Shown: positions 33,546 to 39,478 of the stretch, one piece after another
Numbering within the stretch: the first letter of the stretch is position 1
How the letters are laid out: the number at the start of each line of letters is the position of its first letter
Origin: Desulfatitalea sp. UBA4791
GTDB lineage: Bacteria; Desulfobacterota; Desulfobacteria; Desulfobacterales; Desulfosarcinaceae
Direction: 5' to 3'
Assembly: GCA_002402905.1 (NCBI GenBank)
Contig: DHGT01000084.1
Location: 24,169 to 63,646 of the forward strand
DNA length: 39,478 bases
Notes under the pieces: model-generated
The model's database searches: none
Told to the model about the DNA's origin: nothing
Seen by the model: the letters and a program-made list of their open reading frames with translations, nothing else
Position numbers and translations under genes: made by a program

Positions 33546-34271
33546 GTGCCCGAAGAGGTGAAGTTGTATGAGTCCCCGGCGCTGAGGGCCGTCACCGGGC
33601 CGACCATTCGTCCGGGGGGATTGACGTTGACCGAGAGAGCGTTGGCCTATTGCTCACTCCCGACCGAGGCGGCGGTTCTGGACGTGGGTTGCGGCAACGG
33701 CGCCACCGTGGCCCACTTGCGCCACGAGCATGGGTTGAAAGCCTTTGGGTTGGATGCGTCCGGCCGCTTGCTGGGCACAGGGCGAAACGCGACCGACGGT
33801 TTGCCGTTGATCCGGGGCAGGGCCGAGGCGCTGCCTTTTGCGGACAGTTGCTTGGCGGCCATCTTTTGTGAATGTGTCCTTTCCCTGGTGTCTGCACCGC
33901 AGGCGGCTTTGGGCGAGTGGCGCCGCGCCCTGGCGCCGCGGGGCTATTTGGTCGTTTCCGATCTGTACGCCCGAAACGGCGGACGGGAGGTGAGGCCGGA
34001 ATCGGGAGCGTTGATGTCCTGCCTGGCGGGCGTCACCGGCAGCCGGCGATTGTATGAACGCATGCGCACCGCAGGTTTCGAAGTCCTGCTGTTCGAGGAC
34101 CACACCCCGCTGTTGAGGCGACTGGCAGCTCAATTGGTATGGGCCCACGGCTCCATGGCGGCCTTCTGGAAGGCTGTGGGGGGCGGTTGCGGTGACGGAT
34201 GCCTGGACCAGGGCGGGCGATCTGGATATTATTTGATGGTGGCACGCAGAGGAGCAGACGACCATGGATGA
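33546..34271 (+). CDS. Class I SAM methyltransferase, DVU_1556 (TrsM-like) type
   Basis: A 241-residue protein with a complete methyltransferase core: AVLDVGCGNGATVAHLR (motif I), FGLDASGRLL, GRAEALPFADSCLAAIFCECVLSLV and LAPRGYLVVSDLYARNGG. The C-terminal part ends SGYYLMVARRG. There is no ATG; GTG at 33546 with GAGG eight bases before it fits best, and another GTG at 33558 is possible. It sits between the small redox protein and the radical-SAM-related gene, which it overlaps by eight bases. Homologues neighbour a radical SAM (seleno)protein, so joint modification of a cofactor or protein is likely. Substrate unknown. Confidence 0.84.
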   Translation: MPEEVKLYESPALRAVTGPTIRPGGLTLTERALAYCSLPTEAAVLDVGCGNGATVAHLRHEHGLKAFGLDASGRLLGTGRNATDGLPLIRGRAEALPFADSCLAAIFCECVLSLVSAPQAALGEWRRALAPRGYLVVSDLYARNGGREVRPESGALMSCLAGVTGSRRLYERMRTAGFEVLLFEDHTPLLRRLAAQLVWAHGSMAAFWKAVGGGCGDGCLDQGGRSGYYLMVARRGADDHG

Positions 34272-35406
34272 TCTGCTGATCCGCATGATGCGCTGGGGCC
34301 GGCAGGGTTACAGCTGCAGCCAGATTCTCCTGCTGCTGGGGTTGGAGGCTTGCGGACAAACCAATGACGATTTGGTGCGGTCCATGGCCGGCCTGGCGTA
34401 TGGATGCGGCGCCGGTCGAGCCACCTGTGGCGCCCTCACCGGCGGTTGTTGCCTGTTGGCGTTTATGGCCCGCGACGATCTGCCGGAATTGGTGGCCATG
34501 GGCCGCCGGGCGGGTTTCGATTTCATCCAGATCAACAGCAACGGCCTGCGCCTGGCGCGGGAGCCGGGTTATGCCCGGGTGCTCAAAGCGGCCGGTGTCG
34601 CCTCGATTTTCTTACAGTTTGACGGAGTGGACGATGCCGCCTACCGCGCTTTGCGTGGGCGCGCCCTGTGGTCGGACAAGCAGGCTGCCGTGGCTGCCTG
34701 CGCCCGGGCCGGCCTCGGCGTGGTGCTGGTGCCGACCCTGGTACCGGGCCGCAACAGCCACGCCGCGGGTGATATTTTACGCATGGCCCTGAAGTGGTAC
34801 CCCACCGTGCGAGGGGTCCATTTCCAGCCCGTGAGCTATTTCGGCCGCCATCCGGGGCCGCCCGGGGACCACGACCGGATCACCCTGCCCGATCTCATGC
34901 GGGACATCGAGATACAGACCGGCGGCCTTTTTCGGGCCGATCATTTTCGTCCGCCGGGGTGTGAACACTCGTTTTGTTCGTTCCATGCCCAATACCTTCT
35001 CTCTTCGGATGGCCGGCCTCGGCCGTTGCATCCCGGCCCCGTGACGTGGCGCAGTCAGGCACCGATCCGGGCCGAAGAGGGGGCGGCACGCGCCATCGAT
35101 TCGGTGGCCCGACAATGGGCCGCACCTCCGGCGGGTCAATGTGATGCTCTGACGCACGCTTGCGGCTGTGGTGAGTCAAGTCATACAGGACGCGGCGAGG
35201 CGTTGCTTTCCCTGGATGATTTTCTGGCCACCGCCCACGCCCGCACGTTTTCGGTGTCGGCCATGGCATTTCAGGATGTCTGGAACCTCGACCTCGAGCG
35301 GGTGCAGCAGTGCTGCATCCATATCATGACCGTCGACCGGCGCCTGGTGCCCTTTTGCCTGTACAACGTGACGGCCGTCGACGGCCGCGCCCTCTATCGA
35401 ACATGA
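34264..35406 (+). pseudogene. In-frame fusion of half a C-GCAxxG-C-C protein and half a radical SAM protein (TrsS-like)
   Basis: A 380-residue frame. Residues 1-70 are the start of a C-GCAxxG-C-C family protein (GQGYSCSQILLLLGLEACGQ, GCGAGRATCGALTGGCCLLAF). From about residue 72 it becomes the C-terminal part of a radical SAM protein: RDDLPELVAMGRRAGF, FIQINSNGLRLA, FLQFDGVDDAAYRALRGR, RGVHFQPVSYFGRHPG, PPGCEHSFCSFHAQYL and DVWNLDLERVQQCCIHIM. In related clusters these are two separate genes. The radical SAM part with CxxxCxxC, which binds the [4Fe-4S]-SAM cluster, is missing, so radical chemistry is not possible as written. RDDLPEL normally follows the GGEPT motif, which places the join near 34465-34480. 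Translation may persist, but the original functions are probably lost. Overlaps both neighbours. Confidence 0.8.
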
Positions 35407-36339
35407 TACCCATTGCCAGGACCCCATTGGAGGATTGGGCGGCCGCACGCATCGGCCTGACGGCCAACCAACCGCTTGCGCCGGAACTACTAAATGAACG
35501 CCGTGGGACTGACCTATGGTCTGGTTCAGGACCCCCGTCACACCATCCAGGCGATCCTCGATTTGCGCATCGACGCGCTGGTTGGCATTCCCGTGCAGGT
35601 GCTGGCTCTGGCGCGCCATGCGGATCGTGGACGGATCGCTCCGGGCACCATTCAGTCGGTCCTGCTGAGTACCGATTATGTGCCCCGGGCCATCGTGAGT
35701 GGTATCCGCGAGGCCTGGCACTGCCCGGTGTTTCAGCATTACGGCATGACCGAGATGGGCTACGGAGGGGTGCTGGCCTGTGGGGCGCATGATGGCTATC
35801 ATCTGCGTGAGGCGGATTTGTTGTTTGAAATTGTCGATCCGGTGACTCATGAGCCCATCGACCATGGTGGGCGGCCGGGTGAGATTGTATTTACCACCCT
35901 GACGCGTTATACGATGCCATTGATTCGTTATCGTACCGGCGATCTGGCGAGCTGGGTCGATGGCCCATGCCCCTGCGGCACGACGCTGCGGCGCATGGGA
36001 TGGGTCCAGGGCCGACTCGGGGAGAGCGTGCGTCTTTCCGATGGCGTGACACTGGACCTGGCGAGCCTGGACGAGGCGCTTTTTGCATTACCGGATGTTT
36101 TGAATTTCCAGGCCACGCTGAAAACCGGCGACGGGCAGGACGCGCTCCAGGTGCGGTTGATGACCCGGCGCAGGGACACGCGCTTGCCTTCACAGGCGGA
36201 TGCCGCGCTTCGCCGGGTGACGGCCATCAGGGCCGCCCTGGCCAACGGGAGCCTGATATTGGCCCCCATATCGATGGAGAATGGCGCGGGTTTGACCGGA
36301 CCGGCGGCCAAACGTAAAATCGTCGTGGAAAGGGTTTGA
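35403..36339 (+). pseudogene. AMP-dependent CoA ligase (DVU_1553 type) with internal deletion and frameshift
   Basis: The original start is the ATG at 35403 (ATGA overlap with the gene before), giving TPLEDWAAARIGL, the family's N-terminus, to about PELLNERR near 35500. That frame then turns to nonsense and stops at 35792. A different frame, open from ATG 35494, gives the C-terminal half: IDALVGIPVQVLALARH, FQHYGMTEMGYGG, READLLFEIVDP, GEIVFTTLTRYTMPLIRYRTGDLA and an AMP-binding C-terminal domain. The segment between, which in phenylacetate-CoA-ligase relatives holds the TSGTTG-PK phosphate loop, is absent, an estimated 130-150 residues. A 281-residue product from 35494 is possible behind a weak GGAA site, but it could not adenylate. 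Confidence 0.82.
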
Positions 36340-36373
36340 TCGATCGTCCTATGTACATCATGGAGGGAACACA

Positions 36374-37423
36374 TTGAAGACCATCGCCGAAACGGCGTTT
36401 CAGCGCTTGTCCCAGGGGACCCCGCTGGTTCTGGCCAAGATCACCTCGCAAAAGGGGGCCACGCCGCGCACCGCGGGTACCCAGATGGTGGTGACCACCG
36501 AGGAAGAACCTGTCGGCACCATCGGCGGCGGCCTGGTGGAAGCCACTATCATCGAGCAATCCCGGCGGCTTCTGTCCGGCGGTGCGGCACGTTTTGAACG
36601 GTTCGATCTGGGCCATGCCGATGTGGCCAGCATGGATATGATTTGCGGTGGGGATCTTGAAATATTGCTCGATCCCATCTTTCCTTCCCGGGAAAGCGTC
36701 GATCTGTTCGATGGCTGGCGGCAGATGGAGACCCATGGGCATGGAGGGGTATTCGTCATTGCGCTTCAACGTTCGGCCGAGCGGGTCGATCGTATTTACC
36801 ATGCCCTGTTGTATGGCGACGGCCGCGTGAAGGGGCATCTACCGTTGACACCTCCGGCCGTCGCATCGCTGGCCCAAACCGGACAATCGGCCAAGGCCAT
36901 GCAGATCGTCTTCGTGGAAGATCACCATGTGATCCTGGAACCGATCTTAAAACCCAAGACCGCTTTCGTCGTCGGCGCCGGCCATGTGGCTCAGCCCACC
37001 GCGCGGATGCTGGCCATGGTCGGTTTTCGCGTCGTGGTGCTGGACGACCGGGAGGCATTTGCCAACCCTCGCCGGTTTCCCGATGTCCATACGGTCCAGG
37101 TGCTGCCCGATTTGAACGACCCGTTCAACGGCATGTCCGTCGACGCGCAGAGCTTTATCGTTATCCTCACCCGCGGTCATCTATACGATATGGCGGTCCT
37201 CGCCAAGGCACTCGAGACGGAGGCCGGCTACATCGGAATGATCGGCAGCCGGCGCAAGCGGGATGCCATATTCCAGCGGTTGCGTAAAGACGGGGTTACC
37301 GAAGCGGCATTGCAGCGGGTCCATTCGCCCATCGGCCTGGATATCGGGGCCGAGACCCCGGCCGAAATCGCGGTCAGCATCGTCGCCGAAATGATCGCGG
37401 AAAATTGCAAGCTCAATATGTAG
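36374..37423 (+). CDS. xdhC: XdhC family molybdoenzyme maturation protein
   Basis: A 349-residue XdhC/CoxI protein, which binds the molybdenum cofactor, protects it, and helps its sulfuration and insertion into xanthine-oxidase-family enzymes. The N-terminal domain shows ITSQKGATPRTAGTQMVV and IGGGLVEATI; the C-terminal Rossmann domain shows AFVVGAGHVAQPTARMLAMVGFRVVVLDDR and ILTRGHLYDMAVL, AGYIGMIGSRRKRD and SPIGLDIGAETPAEIAVSI. The start is TTG at 36374, set by GGAGGG six bases before it. Complete and apparently functional; its client is presumably the aldehyde oxidoreductase at 29150. Confidence 0.93.
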   Translation: MKTIAETAFQRLSQGTPLVLAKITSQKGATPRTAGTQMVVTTEEEPVGTIGGGLVEATIIEQSRRLLSGGAARFERFDLGHADVASMDMICGGDLEILLDPIFPSRESVDLFDGWRQMETHGHGGVFVIALQRSAERVDRIYHALLYGDGRVKGHLPLTPPAVASLAQTGQSAKAMQIVFVEDHHVILEPILKPKTAFVVGAGHVAQPTARMLAMVGFRVVVLDDREAFANPRRFPDVHTVQVLPDLNDPFNGMSVDAQSFIVILTRGHLYDMAVLAKALETEAGYIGMIGSRRKRDAIFQRLRKDGVTEAALQRVHSPIGLDIGAETPAEIAVSIVAEMIAENCKLNM

Positions 37424-37437
37424 GAGTGGCAGCGTCC

Positions 37438-38586
37438 ATGAAAGGCGGTCATCTCTCGGCGATCGTCCTGTCCGCCGGGTTTTCCAGGCGAATGGGGCGT
37501 TTCAAGCCGCTGTTGCAATTGGGTGCGACGACGGTCGTGGAGCGGGTCGTGGATCTGTATCGTGGCGCCGGCATCGACGATATCTGCGTGGTGGTCGGAT
37601 ACAAGGGGGATGAGGTGGTTGCCGCCCTGGACTCCCGTGGGGTGCGCTGTGTCATGAATCCTGATGTCGAAAAAGGGATGTTTTCTTCGGTGATGGCCGG
37701 TGTGCGGGCATTGCCGGAGGATTGCAGCGGATTTTTCGTCCATCCCGTGGACCTTCCCCTGGTTCGGCCGGCCACCGTGAAGGCGCTTGCCGAAGAATTT
37801 TCGACATTTCCCGACGCCATCCATCACCCGTGCTTCGATGGCCGGCGGGGTCATCCGCCGCTGCTGCCCGCGGCATTGGCCGCCGAGCTGGCCGATTGGC
37901 GGGGCGAGGGGGGCTTGCGGGCCTTCTGGGCGGAGGGGAACCGTTCGATGCGGGATGTGCCGGTGGCCGACGAGGGCATCTTGCTGGACCTCGATACCGG
38001 GGATGATTACCAGAAGATGGTGGCGCGATTGAAGCGAGCGGATATTCCCACGGACCGGGAGTGCCGCGCGCTCATGGCGCAAGTGCATCGGTTGCCCGAA
38101 GCGGTCCGGCGCCACTGCGACGCCGTGGCTGCGGTCGCCATGGAATTGGCATCGGCCCTGTCACGTGCAGGCGTTTCCCTGGACCTCGACCTGGTGCGCA
38201 GTGCCGCCCTGGTGCACGATGTCGCCCGCGACCAACCCGATCACGCCGCCACCGGCGCGCGGCTGCTGGAAGATCTCGGATTCCCGAGGTTGGCCTCGGT
38301 CGTGCGGGTACACATGGACCTGGAGGTTGGGCCGAAGCCGGTTCCCGACGAAGCCGCAGTCGTCTACCTGGCGGATAAACTGGTGGTCGGCCACCGCTTG
38401 GCGGATCTGGGCGAGCGTTTCGAACGAAAATTATTCAAGTACGGAACAGATCTTCAAGCCGTGGCGGCCATCGAGAGGCGCAAGCGGTCGGCGCTGGCGA
38501 TCCAGGCGGCCGTCGAACGCATCACCGGCCTCAGTATCCAGACCCTCTTGCGAAATGTGGATACCGAAGGGGGCACGATCCCATGA
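37438..38586 (+). CDS. MobA-like nucleotidyltransferase fused to an HD domain (DVU_1551 type)
   Basis: A 382-residue two-domain protein. Residues 1-195 are a MobA/MocA-type NTP transferase: AIVLSAGFSRRMGRFKPLL (nucleotide loop), VVVGYKGDEVV, HPVDLPLVRPATV and GHPPLLP. MocA of this kind attaches CMP to molybdopterin, giving the MCD cofactor that Mop-type enzymes use, so this gene may make that cofactor. Residues 215-340 are an HD phosphohydrolase (AALVHDVARDQPDHAATGARLLEDL, VRVHMDLEVG, VVYLADKLVVG), perhaps a nucleotide hydrolase. ATG 37438 has AGGAG about 11 bases upstream, directly behind the xdhC stop. The stop overlaps the next start. Confidence 0.9.
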   Translation: MKGGHLSAIVLSAGFSRRMGRFKPLLQLGATTVVERVVDLYRGAGIDDICVVVGYKGDEVVAALDSRGVRCVMNPDVEKGMFSSVMAGVRALPEDCSGFFVHPVDLPLVRPATVKALAEEFSTFPDAIHHPCFDGRRGHPPLLPAALAAELADWRGEGGLRAFWAEGNRSMRDVPVADEGILLDLDTGDDYQKMVARLKRADIPTDRECRALMAQVHRLPEAVRRHCDAVAAVAMELASALSRAGVSLDLDLVRSAALVHDVARDQPDHAATGARLLEDLGFPRLASVVRVHMDLEVGPKPVPDEAAVVYLADKLVVGHRLADLGERFERKLFKYGTDLQAVAAIERRKRSALAIQAAVERITGLSIQTLLRNVDTEGGTIP

Positions 38587-39257
38587 CAGCGAAAGAAAGT
38601 GCCAAAGGCGGCGGCCGGAAGATCTATCTGTTGCGCCATGGGGAGCTGTTGCAGCCATCTGGCGGCAAGCACTATATCGGTCGCAGCGATCTTGCCCTGA
38701 GCCCTGTTGGCATGCACCAGGCCCGTCAATGGCAGGCGTTTTTCAGCGAGGTGGGTCTTTCCGACATATTTTGCAGCGATCTGCAACGCTCTGTGCAGAC
38801 GGCGAAGATTATCGCCGAGGGCCACCGCCTGGAAGTCATCGCGCTGCCCGAACTGCGCGAGGTGGACCTGGGGGCCTGGGAAGGACTCACGTTCGAGACG
38901 GTGCGCGCGACAGATCCCCGCTCCTATGAAATGCGCGGTATGGATCCGGCCGGGTATCGGCCGCCGTCCGGCGAATCGTTTGCCGATCTCCAGGCGCGGG
39001 TGATGCCGGCCTTTGAGCGCATCGCAACCCAATGCACCGGAAACCCCCTGGTTGTCGCTCATGCCGGCGTCAATCGAGTGATCCTTTGCCATCTGCTCGG
39101 AATGCCCCTGAACCATCTCTTTCGAATCGGCCAGGACCCTGCGGCGTTGAACATCATCGACGCGCGGGCCGGTGGATTTCGGGTGCGGGCCGTCAACCTG
39201 CCCGTAACGTGGCGGCTATCGAGCCGTGAATCTGCCGGCTCAACAAGCTCATCCTGA
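38583..39257 (+). CDS. Histidine phosphatase family protein
   Basis: A 224-residue phosphoglycerate-mutase-like phosphatase. KIYLLRHGELLQPSGGKHYIGRSDLALSPVG carries the RHG catalytic motif; DIFCSDLQRSVQTAKIIA and LREVDLGAWEGLTFE follow, and VVAHAGVNRVILCHLLG holds the second histidine. The pattern is closest to alpha-ribazole phosphatase (CobC), but a nucleotide or sugar phosphate is equally possible. ATGA overlap with the nucleotidyltransferase makes them a coupled pair, so it likely belongs to the same cofactor pathway. Last gene of the cluster in view. Confidence 0.9.
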   Translation: MTAKESAKGGGRKIYLLRHGELLQPSGGKHYIGRSDLALSPVGMHQARQWQAFFSEVGLSDIFCSDLQRSVQTAKIIAEGHRLEVIALPELREVDLGAWEGLTFETVRATDPRSYEMRGMDPAGYRPPSGESFADLQARVMPAFERIATQCTGNPLVVAHAGVNRVILCHLLGMPLNHLFRIGQDPAALNIIDARAGGFRVRAVNLPVTWRLSSRESAGSTSSS

Positions 39258-39478
39258 CCCGAGAGCCTTTCCCATTAAACAAACCTTCCATCCATCCAGC
39301 AAGATGTCATTTTTCATCGTTATTGGTAATTATAAGAAAATCAAATGATTGGAGAAAAAATGGCGTTGACTTCCTGGGGTGTTTGTCATTAGTGGAGGGG
39401 TTGCTTTACCGCCATCCACAACAGGAGGTCGCGCATGCGTCACGCCATTTTTTCCCAGTAATTTCCGGTTAGGTTATT
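39258..39478 (+). other. Right-hand end: two mini-frames with ribosome sites
   Basis: After the phosphatase gene there is no full gene. GGAG at 39351-39354 precedes ATG 39360, giving MALTSWGVCH and a stop (39390-39392). GGAGG at 39424-39428 precedes ATG 39435, giving MRHAIFSQ and a stop (39459-39461). Either could be a leader peptide for a gene beyond the window, or chance. Confidence 0.3.

Noticed and set aside
34264..35406. Selenocysteine codon in the radical SAM protein
   Set aside because: Some homologues are selenoproteins, but no in-frame TGA is present here and the N-terminal half is missing.
35403..35792. Programmed frameshift joining the two ligase halves
   Set aside because: A frameshift would not supply the missing phosphate-loop segment; a deletion is required.
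1..39478. tRNA, rRNA, CRISPR array, prophage or transposase genes
   Set aside because: None seen on either strand; the only repeated elements are the palindromic repeats at 2903 and 11581.

Overview
The window looks like chromosomal DNA of a sulfate-reducing or closely related Desulfobacterota bacterium, with Desulfosarcina/Desulfobacteraceae as my best guess. The reasons are moderately high GC, a molybdenum aldehyde oxidoreductase that matches the Desulfovibrio gigas enzyme in length and cofactor-residue numbering, an accessory gene set of the type found beside that enzyme in Desulfovibrio (the DVU_1551 to DVU_1558 families), a TRAP transporter, a CoA-disulfide-reductase/rhodanese fusion, and pyrophosphate-linked sugar enzymes. 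No rRNA, tRNA, CRISPR array, prophage or transposase gene was seen.

Layout. 1-6113: an iron-dependent alcohol dehydrogenase behind a promoter/operator, a small exported fibronectin-III protein, a HIT hydrolase, and a DctP-DctQ-DctM TRAP operon with an attenuator after the binding-protein gene. 6114-9731: a structured leader, a PPi-type phosphofructokinase, an archaeal-type fructose-bisphosphatase and, convergent, an enoyl-CoA hydratase. 9981-18146: murJ, a palindromic MITE-like repeat (a shorter copy lies at 2903-3047), a CoA-disulfide reductase-rhodanese, an NAGS-like GNAT protein, a B12-fold-like protein, HU, a 4-OT tautomerase, chorismate mutase-prephenate dehydratase and a zinc-ribbon miniprotein. 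18202-26624: pyruvate phosphate dikinase, a frameshifted small exported protein, a cyclic-nucleotide-domain/methyltransferase protein overlapping tail to tail with a hybrid histidine kinase, and a TraB/GumN-like protein.

27143-39257 is the most interesting part. A ModE-type regulator is divergent from a long co-oriented cluster: MoeA-like molybdopterin-binding protein, aldehyde oxidoreductase, FAD/Fe-S oxidoreductase, zinc-ribbon redox protein, SAM methyltransferase, C-GCAxxG-C-C/radical SAM protein, AMP-dependent CoA ligase, XdhC, MobA-like/HD nucleotidyltransferase and histidine phosphatase. Several junctions are ATGA overlaps, so the genes are probably translated together. The likely job is making, loading or modifying the molybdenum cofactor of the oxidoreductase.

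Three of the middle genes appear to carry internal deletions. The FAD/Fe-S oxidoreductase lacks its middle-to-C-terminal Fe-S/CCG part. The C-GCAxxG-C-C gene is joined in frame to the C-terminal half of the radical SAM gene, with the Fe-S cysteine motif lost. The CoA ligase has lost its P-loop region and is out of frame. Oxidoreductase, XdhC, MoeA-like and MobA-like genes look intact. Either a specific sub-module is decaying in this strain or the assembly is collapsed here. All functional statements come from reading the sequence and from remembered family knowledge; no database search was run.
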